A stretch of DNA of 64,000 bases from contig SKCR01023800.1 in NCBI GenBank assembly GCA_019454045.1, forward strand, positions 1-64,000, read 5' to 3'. Origin of the DNA: Zanthoxylum bungeanum. Its lineage: Eukaryota; Streptophyta; Magnoliopsida; Sapindales; Rutaceae. Position numbers and translations under genes: made by a program. Below are positions 23,281 through 33,414 of this stretch, in pieces (within the stretch, counting starts at the first letter, position 1; each line of letters opens with the position of its first letter). The notes under the pieces were generated by a model that saw only the letters and a program-made list of their open reading frames with translations, had not been told where the DNA came from and searched no databases.

Positions 23281-25217
23281 TATTGGACATTTATGACCCA
23301 TAGCGTCACTATTTGTACAGATCATGGTGTTGCTGTACAAATTAACTATGTGATAAAGGAGATTACACTCTTATCATTTGTGATTAGATCACCTAGATGT
23401 ATAAATGATGAGAGGTCCTTATGATTTGTTCCTGGATTGAGAATGATATGAGACAGTAGCAGTCCACGAAGGATAAATCATTAAATATCCCTAGTCAGAG
23501 TATTATCGAGATTGGACATCGATAAATACGTAAAAGACTAGTATTGCACTTGTGCGCGTTGTGAGGGCATAACGACATTTCGCTCTGGATAGACCCCCTC
23601 GGAATTCCATTGGTAGTATGACTATGTGTCTATGGAAGTCCGAAATCAGGGTAGATGTATTTGGTCTTAACTTGAGACTTGCACCGCTAATACTTGCGAC
23701 AATCAATATTCTTTGGTTGCGGTCATCCAGGGCTTTAACAGGTTCTGTGTATGCCAGTGCTGGGTATATTGAGAATCGTAGTGTGTTGGGTGTGATGTCA
23801 AGACGGAAGTATCACATCAGTCATAGTAGGGATGATGGTCACGTAGGATACGGGACTGGTTCTTTTAAATGTTGCAGCTATCGAGATAAAATGACAAGGT
23901 CAAGTTTATCCGATTATAGAGACTAGTCACCAGACATCCGACATGTGCTTCGTACGGGGCAGACACAATTCCAGCCCCAGGCCTAGCACGTGATCATCCG
24001 ATACTGGATCGAAATACGCAATACTTCGTATACTGCGCCTGAGACAGATCCTTTATTCCTGTAAGGATATTTTCGGAGAATTGGGAAGGCATGACGCTTT
24101 GCTAGAGGCCAACCTTGTCTTGTAAATTGGTAAAACGTAGTACGAGGTACTTACGTGCTTGGATAGTCTGACGGCCGTATTTACTGCCAACATATCCGGG
24201 GATCTCATGGGTCGCTTCCCAAAGATTCACCGATGACGTATGACTCGCACTTAATTAATCTGGGATTAATTAGAAGAGAAAGAAAATTAATATGGGATTA
24301 ATTTCGGAGATATTTTATCTATGATAAAATATCAATTAAATAGAGATAACGATTAATTTGGAATTAATTGGTAAATTAATATATTTGACATATTAAACGA
24401 AATTGGATTTCGACGCGGAATTAAAATTAGATTTTAATTTGGGAAAACGAGTTAATTTAGAATTAATTCGTTAGCGACGTGAATAGTAATTATGTTTGGC
24501 ATGATTATTTAATTAAATTAGATTTAATTACGACGCAACGGATAAATCGTTAATTTGGAATTAACGAACCCGTGCCCGAGATTATTTGCGAGCGCATTCG
24601 CATTTCGAATTCGAGTGCGACACGCAAGTCAAATCAAGCGTCAATCATTAGTCGCATCAAGCGTCAAATTACTAGTCATTTCAAGCATCAAATCACTTGT
24701 CACTTTGAGTGATGTGACTTGACAACTTGATTGATTAAGTGATGTGACAAGTTGTTACTTGAGTGATTTATGGGACTTGATTGAAGTGGTTGATGACTTT
24801 ATTTGTTTGACTTTATTAAAGCCAAATGCTTTTGGTATATGTTTGTAAATCCATTACCAAAAATCACAACACATTTTTATCTCTCTCTTTCCTCCATCTC
24901 TCCTCTCTTTTCTCACCTCTTCCTCACGCCCAAGGGGCTCCTAAACCTTCTGTTTTCTGCTGTAAAATCGTGAGCAGTGAGGGGAGAAATGTCTTGATTT
25001 TGTGGTAAAATCGGAGGTACTAGCACACTACAAAGTCATGCGAAGGTGATAGGGAAGTCTACCCACTGCCGTGAGCAATGAAGATGGGCAGAAAGTTGAT
25101 TTTGTTCATCTCCGCGTCGCTCAACCGATCGATGTAAGTATTCCGCAACTTCTCGATTGTTATTCACACATGTTTTCATGCTTATCATTGATCTTGGGAC
25201 CTTAATAGAAACCAACA
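23281..25217 (+). repeat. 3' LTR of copia A
   Basis: 1937 bp, TATTGG to CCAACA. It lacks about 90 bp present in the 5' LTR between ATAACGACAT and TTCGCTCTGG (near 23576). Near 25062 it also lacks about 80 bp flanked by short repeats. It carries the most complete hairpin ladder of the window (24252-24566). Confidence 0.9.
24252..24566 (+). repeat. Hairpin ladder in the 3' LTR of copia A (11 inverted repeats)
   Basis: Eleven consecutive inverted repeats in 315 bp, each with a 5-base centre. Centres and positions: CTGGG 24260, ATGGG 24292, CTATG 24319, TTGGA 24358, TTTGA 24384, TTGGA 24403, TTAGA 24427, TTAGA 24457, TTTGG 24495, TTAGA 24518, TTGGA 24555. Arms are 5 to 9 bases and differ from one hairpin to the next. 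Seven are perfect; four have a single G-T wobble or mismatch. A shared centre length with unrelated arms is not expected of one simple tandem repeat. Confidence 0.9.
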
Positions 25218-26640
25218 ATATTGGCCTCGCATAGCTTTTTCTGGCTGCCATGTGGATTCTTGTCCTTTGTGGTGCTGTCAAACCACTTCATTGAGGGAAT
25301 CCAATCGAGATCACAACTTCCTTATTTCTCTGTCCGTTATTGCTACTAGATGATCTAGATAAGATAAATCTTGGCGAACATCAATTGCTTAGGGCTCCAA
25401 CACATGAGCTCATCATGCAAGTATTTACGTAACATATATACATGAAACACAAGATATATCCTATCTATGTTGGGTAGAAGCGCCAGCTCATATGCTCTCC
25501 CTCTGCGAAGTATCTGAAACGGCCTAACAGACCTAGGGATAAGCTTATCCCTCTTGCCGAAATCTCATGACTCTCTTAAAAGAAGATACTTTCAAGAACA
25601 CCGAGTCTCTTACCTGAAACTCCAAATCTTTCCTCCGACGATCCGCATAACTTTTCTGGTGACTCTGAACCGTTTTCATCTTTTCTCTAATCAACTTCAC
25701 TTTCTCCACTGCATCCTGTACCAAATCAGGTCCAAGCAACTTTTGTTCCCCAATTTCAAACCATCATATTAGGGATCTGCACTCCCTACCACACAAAGCC
25801 TCGAAAGAAGCCATTTGAATGCTTGTTTGATAACTATTGTTATAAGCAAATTCTATAAATGGAAATTATTGATATCAACTTCCTCTAAAATCAATAGCAC
25901 AGGCTCGTAACATGTCTTCCAGAGTCTGTATGTTCCATTCTGACTGACCATCCCTCTGAGGGTGAAAAGCCTTGGTACAGTGCAGCTGGAAACCCCAAGC
26001 TTCTTGAAATGACTGCCAAAACTTAGAGGTGAACAGAGAGCCTTGATCAAAGATTATTGAGATAGATACACCATACAATGATACTATCTCATCCAGATAG
26101 AGTCTGGTATACGGGGATACTGAGTAATTTATCCTTACTTGAAGGAAGTGTGCAGATGTAGTCAATCTATCCACAATCACCTATATAAAATCATACCCTT
26201 TTGGGGTACGTGGAAGCCCATCCTCAAAATCCATTGTAATCTTCTCCCATTTTCATTCAAGAACATCTAAACTTTGAAGTTTCCTTATTGGCCTCTAGTG
26301 CTTTACTTTAACTTGCTGGCACGTGAGGCATTTTACAACAAACTCCACTACATCCTTCTTCATGCCATCCCACCAATAGATATTCTTAAGATCATGATAT
26401 ATTTTAGCGATCCCAGGATGTATGGTATAGGATGAGGCATTAGGTTTCTCTGACAATGAATGTCTCAACTCTTAGTCTGGGGGAACAAAAATTCTGTGTT
26501 ACTTCCTTAGGAGATTTTCACTGTCTATAAGGTACTCCTCATCTATGCCTTGCTCTAATCTGCCCTTAATCTGCTGGAGTTGAGGGTCCGATTCTTGGGC
26601 AACTCTGATCTCATCCATCGGGGTGGATCATACTTGAATC
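25218..26640 (-). pseudogene. Integrase remnant of gypsy B
   Basis: Read on the minus strand. The zinc-binding H2C2 region is at about 26310-26440 (HPGIAKIYHDLKNIYWWDGM, then CLTCQ). The catalytic core is at 25875-26180 (ISIIFDQGSLFTSKFWQSF, FHPQRDGQSEW). The C-terminal region at 25545-25739 has KSYADRRRKDLEFQ. A chromodomain-like tail (STWQPEKAMRG) at 25220-25270 is cut off by copia A. The core acidic residues D (FDQGS) and E (DGQSEW) are present, but stops at several places break the frame. The family role is insertion of the DNA copy into the genome. Confidence 0.85.
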
Positions 26641-27287
26641 TATGCCAGTAATGCTCCCTGAGTTGTTACACGAAAACTCACTCCATAGATCATACATTTC
26701 CGTATTTCTCTACCTGGATGCCACTTTTCTATCAGCAAATGAGCTAAACTTCCCAAGGATTTCCTGCTTAAGGCATCTACTACCACATTAGCCTTGCCAT
26801 GGTGATACTGAATTGAACAATCACAATCTTTTAGTAATTCAATCCATCGTCTATGTCTCAAGTTACAATCATTTTGACTTTGGATATGCTTGAGACTCTT
26901 ATGATCAGTGAAAATCTCAAACTTCTCACCAAGCAAGTAATGCCGTTATATCTTCAAGGCAAACATTATTGATGCAATTTCTAAATCATGAGTGGGATAG
27001 TTATGTTCAAAAGGCTTTAGTTTCCTGGAAGCATAAGCAATAACTTTTCCCGTCTGCATTAGCACACATCCCAATCCCACTCTACAAGCATCACAGTATA
27101 CCATAAATCCTCCTGATCTTGGTGGCAGGGCTGGAACAAGAGCAGTAGTCAATCGCTGCTTAAGCTCTTGGAAACTTTTCTCACAGACATTTAACCACTC
27201 AAACTTTACATTCTTCGGGGTCAATCGTGTTAACGAATCAGCTATCTTGGAGAAGTTTTCTACGAACCTTCTATAATATTCTGCCAA
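26640..27287 (-). pseudogene. RT thumb and RNase H remnant of gypsy B
   Basis: Two adjacent frames. 26946-27287 encodes the end of RT ([15 protein letters not shown]) and the start of RNase H ([34 protein letters not shown]). 26640-26936 encodes the second half (FEIFTDHKSLKHIQSQ, then VVVDALSRK). A stop between them (near 26940) shows the break. The position next to the insertion site of C makes it the continuation of the RT at 42.8-43.6 kb. Confidence 0.9.
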
Positions 27288-27305
27288 ACCCAGGAAGCTG
27301 CGGAT

Positions 27306-27467
27306 TGATAAGTGTGGTTTATACCCACTTATTCATGCATTCTTAGCTTACTATTTTGTTAATTTTCTTATTATTTAATGTATTTTGTACTTCTTTTATG
27401 TTTTATTTATAGGAAGCATTGACACATAGATCTTGGGACATTTGTACATGTTTTGGGACCATACGGA
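27306..27467 (+). repeat. 5' LTR of C, first part
   Basis: Starts TGATAAGTGTGG and carries the AAGTGTGG/CCCACTT dyad. It is interrupted by copia F after CCATACGGA; the same place in the 3' LTR is at about 41638. The LTR continues at 37543. Confidence 0.9.
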
Positions 27468-29389
27468 TGTTAGTGTTCCTAGAACATTATTAGGATCTAA
27501 TAAGCATGAATAACAATAGATATGATCATTATAAGGTGCGGAATAAACTTACAATGAGTGATAGAGCTTTAAAAATTTTTGAGATTCAAGATCTCCAAGA
27601 TCCAAGCTTTTGGATGATTCCAAGCTTTTGAGTAGTTTCCCTATCACCTTTGTTCACTTCCAAAGTGCTAGTTTTTGTTGATTTGAAAACAAATCAAAGA
27701 GAGAAGAATGAGTATATTTTCGGCCAAGCCAAGAGCTTCTAGGGTTTCAAGTTTTGATTTTGTTAAGTGTTTCAAAAGTTGTAGAGAAGCCTTTTGTCAT
27801 TTACCCTAAAGTGAAACCATTTCACATTTTACCCAAAACTAGGTAGATATTGGTAAATGGTATTCAAAAAGCAAAACAAGGTAGTTGTGTGGTGGGAACA
27901 CCTACCACACTTTGGCTCCAAATATTTGAATCTGAAATTCAAATATCTCTACGGACATTTACGCGGCTCGGTTCCGTTTAATCCGATTAAACGAACCTTC
28001 GTCGCTAAATAATTAAATCTAATTTAATTAAATAACGATACATCGCAAATATATTACGAACGTCGTTCACGAACTAATTCTAAATTAATTCATTAGTTCG
28101 CATTAAAGTCCGACTTTAATCTCGTAATGAAATCCAATCCATTTTAATATATCCGATATATTAATTTTAGCCCATTTGAATAAATTAAATAGAAAAATCA
28201 AATTTAACTATTAAATTTATTTTACCGATTAATTCCAAATTAATCACGTTCTTTCTTTACTGAACACATTTAATCCCGGATTAAATAAAGCCCTTATTAA
28301 TCCCAGATTAATTTTCTCTCTCTAATTAATCCCAGATTAATTCTAATTTAAGTCAACTGTCATCGGTGAATCCTTGGGAAGCGAGCCAAGAGATCTCTGG
28401 ATATGTTGGCAGTAAATCCGGTTATCTGACTATCCGATAAAGTGAGTACCTCGTACTACGTGCTTACCATTTTACAAGACATGGTTGGCTTCTAGCAAAG
28501 CACCGTGCCTACCCAATTCTCCAGAAATATTCTTACTGGAATATATAATCTCTGTCAGGCGTAGAATACCCAGTATCTCGTATTACGATCCAGTATCAGA
28601 TGTCACGTGCTAGGCCTAGGGCTGGAATAGTGTCTGCCCCGTACGAAGCACATATCGGATATCAAAAAACTAGTCTATTTGAATCGGATAATCATGACCT
28701 TGTCACATTATCCCGATGGTTGCAACACAATAGAGAACGAGTTATGAATCCTTGCGTGATCATCATCTCCATATGTCTGGAGTGATACTTCCGTCTTGAC
28801 ATCACATCCAATACACTACGATTCTCGATAAACCCAATAGAGGCGTACACAGAACCTGTTAAAGCCCTGGATGATCAAAACCAAAGTTTACCGATTGTCG
28901 CAAGTATTAGCGATGTAAGTCTCAGGTTAAGACCAAATACATCTACCATGACGCGGACTCCTATAGACACATATACATACTACCAATGGGATTCCGCGGG
29001 GTCTATCCAGAGCGAAGCTGTTTTCTGTACCATCGGTAAAACACAACCTCCTATTGCACTTGCATAAGTATCCTATACTTAAACATATGAGAACTATACC
29101 GTTATGCCCTCACAACGCACACAAGTGCAATACTAGTCTATTCCGCATTATCGATGTCCAGTCTCGATAATACTACGACTAGGGATATTTAATGATTAAA
29201 CCTTTATGGATTGATACTGTCTCATATCAGCTCAATCCAGAACTAATCATATGGACTTTTATCATTTATATATCAAAGTAAATAAATTACGAAATGATAA
29301 AAGGCAATTTCAATACTACATAGTCAATTTTGTACAAAAACACAATGTCTTTTACAAACAGTGACGCTATGGGTCATAATTGTCTAACA
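27468..29389 (-). repeat. 3' LTR of copia F
   Basis: 1922 bp. A purine tract (AAGTGGGAGAT in element sense) adjoins it at 29390-29400. It includes a hairpin ladder at 27975-28342. It keeps a segment around 29000-29035 that the 5' LTR lacks. Confidence 0.95.
27975..28342 (-). repeat. Hairpin ladder in the 3' LTR of copia F
   Basis: At least ten inverted repeats with 5-base centres (plus-strand reading): CGTTTAA-TCCGA-TTAAACG 27975, TAATTAAA-TCTAA-TTTAATTA 28010, GAACTAAT-TCTAA-ATTAATTC 28071 (one wobble), ATTAAAG-TCCGA-CTTTAAT 28102, TTAATATA-TCCGA-TATATTAA 28144, AATTTA-ACTAT-TAAATT 28201, GATTAAT-TCCAA-ATTAATC 28227, TTTAAT-CCCGG-ATTAAA 28269, ATTAAT-CCCAG-ATTAAT 28296, AATTAAT-CCCAG-ATTAATT 28324. 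The 5' LTR repeats the series at 36155-36522. In element sense the centres are TCGGA, TTAGA, TTGGA and CTGGG. Confidence 0.9.
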
Positions 29390-29403
29390 ATCTCCCACTT
29401 AGC

Positions 29404-30015
29404 CTATAGCCAGTCACTCAAGCATCTAACACCTGAACTATGTATGTGCTTTTCAAACTTTTGCTGTGAAATAACTTTCGTCAGCGGGTCTGCAATGTTG
29501 TCATCTGATGCGACCTTCTCGATCTTCACATCGCCACGATGTATGATCTCACGAATCAGATGGAAACGTCGAAGAACATGCTTGGATCGTTGATGAGACC
29601 ATGGTTCCTTAGCCTGCGCTATAGCCCCGTTATTGTCACACAATAATGGAACGGGCTCAGCTGCTAACGGAACTACTCCTAATCCAATTAGGAATTTACG
29701 GATCCAAACTGCCTCTTTTGCTGCTTCAGCTGCAGCAATATACTCCGCTTCTGTTGTTGAATGGGCAATAGTCTCTTGCTTGGAAGATTTCCAGCTTACT
29801 GCTCCGTTGTTGAAACAAAATATGTACCCGGATTGCGACTTAGAGTCGTCTTTATCGGTTTGGAAACTTGCATCGGTATACCCAGTTACCTCAAGTTCTC
29901 CATCTCCATAAATTAAGAAAGCATCCTTAGTTCGTCTAAGATACTTAAGGATGTTCTTAACTGCCATCCAGTGACCATCACCGGGATCGACCTGATAGCG
30001 ACTACACATGCTCAA
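29404..30015 (-). pseudogene. RNase H domain of copia F
   Basis: 203-codon frame with the copia RNase H sequence: VTGYTDASFQTDKDD, HSTTEAEYIAAAEAAKEAVW, CDNNGAIAQA and KHVLRRFHLIRE. The family's acidic residues (D of TDAS, E of EAEY, D of CDNN) are visible. The frame ends at a TGA after SSGVRCLSDWL, just before the purine tract and LTR, so the C-terminus is natural. It is cut from RT by a stop at 30016-30018, where a serine codon of the E copy reads TAG. The role is removal of RNA from the RNA-DNA hybrid. Confidence 0.9.
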
Positions 30016-30021
30016 AGCATA

Positions 30022-31412
30022 CTAGACATCAGGTCGTGTACATATCATGGCATACATGATCGATCCGACTGCCGAGGCGAACGATATCCGACTCATGCTG
30101 TTTCTCTCATCTTGAGTTTTAGGACACATGTCCTTAGATAGAGAGGCCATGTGACACTGGTAACAGTCCCCTCTTGGACTGATCCATGTTGAATCTTTCA
30201 ACACTTTGTCAATGTACGTGCTCTGGGAGAGTCCCAACAGCTTTCTCTATCCCTGTAGATCTTTATTCCTAGAATAAAGGCTGCTTCTCCTAGATCTTTC
30301 ATGGAGAATTTTAATGAAAGCCAAGCTTTCACCGATGTTAACATGGGAATGTCATTGCCCATAAGTAATACATCGTCAACATAAAGGACAATAAATGTCA
30401 GTGCGCTCCCACTAACCTTCTTATATACACAATGATCATCCTCGTTTTGAGTGAAATCATATTCTTTTATGATCTCATCAAAACGTTGGTTCCATGACCG
30501 CGATGCTTGCTTCAGTCCATAAATGGATCGATTTAACTTACAAACCTTATTTGCAAGTCTAGGCACGATAAAACCATCAGGCTGTTGCATATAAACATCC
30601 TCCAAAAGGTTTCTGTTAAGGAAAGCGGTTTTAACGTCCATCTGTCATATCTCGTAATCAAAATATGCAGCAATAGCAAGCATTATCCGAATGGATTTAA
30701 TCATGGCAACGGGTGAGAAAGTTTCATCGTAATCGACACCATGTCATTGACGATACCCCTTCGCTACAAGCCTAGCTTTGTACGTTTGTACGTTGCCTTC
30801 CATGTCGGTCTTCTTCTTGAAGATCCATTTGCATCCAATAGGCTTTACGCCTTCTGGTTCATCAAACAGTGTCCAAACTTGGTTGGTGTACATGGAATCT
30901 ATTTCGGACTTCATGGCCTCTTTCCATAAAGCGGAATCGATATCTTGTATCGCTTCCTCATACGTAGCCGGTTCGTCTTCCTCAATGAGATTAATATCTA
31001 CATGAGGCGAGATCAGAAACCCATACCTCTCAGGTTGGTTCCTGACTCTCTCCGACCTACGCGGTCCTTGTGTAATAGAAGATTGTAGTACAGTCTCATC
31101 CCGGATGGACTGTTCTTGTTCCGTTGAGGATTCTATGCCTGGAACAGTATCACTCCGATTTTCATCGAGTTCTACTTTCTTCCCACTTACCACTGTATTT
31201 AGGAATTCCTTCTCAAGGAAAACCGCATGTAGAGCAACAAATACTTTATTCTCTCGTGGGTGATAGAAGTAATATCCTTTGGTTTCCCTAGGATATCCTA
31301 CGAATAAGCATTTATCCGATTTGGGCTCAAGTTTGGTACCTTCCAAATGTTTGACGTATGCCCAGCATCCCCAAATCTTTAGGAATGAGAAACCCGGTTC
31401 TTTCCTGTCCAT
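30022..31412 (-). pseudogene. Reverse transcriptase of copia F
   Basis: Three frames. 30744-31412 covers the integrase tail and RT start (GCWAYVKHLEGTKLEPKSDK, WKEAMKSEIDSM, GCKWIFKKKTDMEG). 30198-30641 holds the RT palm (MDVKTAFLN, YGLKQASRSWNQRFDE, and the catalytic LYVDDVLLMG). 30022-30237 holds the end (SAVGSIMYAMICTRPDV). The YVDD motif is intact. Breaks: an R-to-stop TGA near 30743, a W-to-stop TGA near 30646 just before MDVKT, and a frame change near 30235. In the family this enzyme copies the element RNA into DNA. Confidence 0.9.
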
Positions 31413-32563
31413 ATCTCATATGGTGTCTGTTGTACAGACTTTGACGGAACCTTATTCAAAATAAGAACTGCACTGTTTAATGCATATCCCCAGAAGGAAA
31501 TAGGTAGCTCAGTGCGACTCATCATAGACCTTACCATGTCCAACAGAGTTCGGTTTCTCCGTTCGGATACACCGTTTAATTGCGGTGTTCCAGGAGGAGT
31601 CCACTGTGAAAGAATACCATATTCTTTCAAGTAATCTAGAAACTCATTGCTCAAGTATTCGCCACCACGGTCCGACCGCAATGTCTTTATACTCTTGCCG
31701 GTCTGTTTTTCAACTTCGTGTCGAAACTCTTTGAATTTCTCAAAAGTTTCCGACTTGTGTCTCATAAGATACACATAATCATAACGCGATGCATCATCCG
31801 TAAAGGTTACGAATTATTCGAATCCACCTCTAGCCTGGCTAGACATGGGCCCACAAACGTCACTATGAACGAGGGCTAACAGTTCGGTGGCGCGTACACC
31901 TTTACCGCTAAAAGGTGATTTAGGCATTTTGCCTAATAAGCAAGATTCGTGGACGTCATATGAATTTGGATCAAATCCGTCCAAGTACCCACTTTTCGAA
32001 AGTGTGGATATGCGAGTCTTGTTAATGTGTCCCAGACGACAGTGCCACATGTAAGTCTCATCTTTGTTACTTAGTTTGAGCCTTTTGTTTGTTACATTAT
32101 ATGTTTGAGATTGATTTATATTCAAAATATAAAGACCATTATTAGCATCAGCTGAACATATCTCAAAATTATCTTTATAAACAAAACACCCGTGTTTCGG
32201 ATACAAAAGTGTACCCGCATTGGTCAAACAAGATACAGAGATAATATTCCTAGTTCGGAATACAAAAGTGTACCCGCATTGGGTCAAACAAGATATAGAG
32301 ATAATATTCCTAGTCAAACTAGGTACATAATAACAGTCCGATAGTTTAAGTACATGCCCCAAAGGCAGTTCTAAAACAAAAGTGCCCACGGCCAAAACAG
32401 CAACATGTGTCCCATTTCCAACACGCAGATCAATCTCTCCTGAAGCCAGTCTCCTGCTAATCTGCAGATCCTGCGCATCAGTACATATATGAGTACCACA
32501 ACCAGAATCAAAAATCCAATTTTTAAAACTAGAAGTAGCCATGTTTATTTCAATAACAAACAT
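31379..32563 (-). pseudogene. Protease and integrase of copia F
   Basis: 31814-32563 contains the aspartic protease (FDSGCGTHICTDAQDLQISR, catalytic D-S-G), then the integrase zinc region (MWHCRLGHINKTR, then ESCLLGKM). There H-E-S-C stands where E has C-E-Y-C, so one metal ligand may be lost. 31379-31774 has the integrase core (TLRSDRGGEYLSNEF, PGTPQLNGVSERRNRTLLDM). A TAA at about 31811-31813 replaces an expected tyrosine. A 58-60 bp tandem duplication at 32198-32315 lengthens the protease-integrase linker. Confidence 0.9.
32198..32315 (-). repeat. Internal tandem duplication in pol of copia F
   Basis: Copies at 32198-32255 and 32256-32315 share ACAAAAGTGTACCCGCATTG and AGAGATAATATTCC. They differ by a few bases and an indel. 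In translation the block RNIIS-SCLT appears twice. The E copy has a single block here, so the duplication arose in F. Confidence 0.9.
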
Positions 32564-32632
32564 ACCTGAGGCCGGTGCCTTGCCCGCCTTTATCTTATTC
32601 TGAAGCGCCTTGTACTCGCGGCAGTCCCGCTT

Positions 32633-33414
32633 CTAGTGACCCCGCTTGCCGCACTGTAGGGAAACATCCTGAGATTTGTCCTTTGGCTTCCCAGAAGCCT
32701 TTGCCTTTTTGGCCTTGCCCCTTTGAATATGCTTATTCTTTTGCACACCTCCAGTTGCCTTGGGCCCAGCCCTAGGTCCATGAGATGTCGATGCAAAGTG
32801 CGCCTCGCGCTTGTTGCCATTTTGAAGCTCATTTTCAGCCTCCTTGAGAGTTAACAGTAACTCTCCAAGAGTATCACTGTTGTTCATCAAATTATAATTT
32901 ATGATAAACTGTCTCCAGAATCGGGGAGAGATTGCAGGATCATATCCACAGTAATCTCTGCCTCAAAGACTATCCCCATGTTGGCCAGCTCATCGATGTC
33001 AGCAATCATCTGAGCCACGTGGGACTCAACAGACATGCCATCTGTCATGCGTGAGCGAAAGAGCTTCTTCACTAACTCGTACCTCTGCATCCTCTTGTTA
33101 GAGCGATGCAGATCTTGCAACCTCACTAACATATTATAAGGATCCAAGTCCCTATTTTGTCTACGAAAGTGCTGAGTCATCGAAGCAAGCATAATGGACT
33201 GAGTTGTGTCACAATCATCGCTGTGAGTCTTCCAAAGCTCCAGCTCAAGTGTCTCATTCGGTCCGGGCTTAGGCCCAAGAGGTCTTTGTAAAGTATACAA
33301 CAACCTCTCTGAACCTAGGACAATCCTAAGGTTCATTTCCCAATCTGCAAAATTCGTGCCCTTGAAGACATTATCTCCCATGATAATGTCGCGGACATTT
33401 CCTTTGCCTGTCAT
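32633..33414 (-). pseudogene. Gag of copia F
   Basis: Starts at 33414 with MTGKGNVRDIIMGDNVFKG. The 32899-33414 frame carries the copia gag core (NFADWEMNLRIVLG, then LHRSNKRMQRYELVKKLF). A frame change near 32895 leads to 32633-32890 (DTLGELLLTLKEAENELQNG), ending in a lysine-rich stretch and the zinc knuckle. The knuckle (CX2CX4HX4C in the family) has Ser for its first Cys. It is cut by TAG at 32633-32635, where the family has Trp after His. The identical stop is in E at 58750. Gag builds the particle and binds the element RNA. Confidence 0.9.

Larger units (their letters stand above)
16298..25217 (+). mobile_element. Copia element A: old Ty1/copia LTR retrotransposon
   Basis: LTRs at 16298-17493 and 23281-25217 begin TGTTGG (TATTGG in the 3' copy) and end CCAACA. 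A degenerate tRNA-iMet-type primer site follows the 5' LTR (17495 onward). Gag and pol remnants in the usual copia order fill 19836-23260. The same family occurs as E (plus) and F (minus). The two LTRs differ by large, partly reciprocal deletions. The element sits against the integrase end of gypsy B, whose last integrase codons stop exactly at 25218. The flanking bases (ggtat and atatt) do not form a clean 5-bp duplication. Confidence 0.9.
25218..27305 (-). mobile_element. Gypsy element B, integrase/RNase H half
   Basis: Minus-strand Ty3/gypsy element. This half runs from the RT thumb (27287) through RNase H to the integrase C-terminus, which stops at the edge of copia A. The other half is at 42781-47740. 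The break falls inside one RT motif: the residues VTEI end at the right-hand break (42781) and [14 protein letters not shown] starts at the left-hand one (27305). The whole 15.5 kb between is element C plus its passenger F. Confidence 0.9.

Noticed and set aside
24252..24566. Hairpin ladder read as one simple tandem repeat or satellite
   Set aside because: Arm sequences differ between hairpins and spacing varies (about 19 to 39 bases). Only centre length and consensus are shared.
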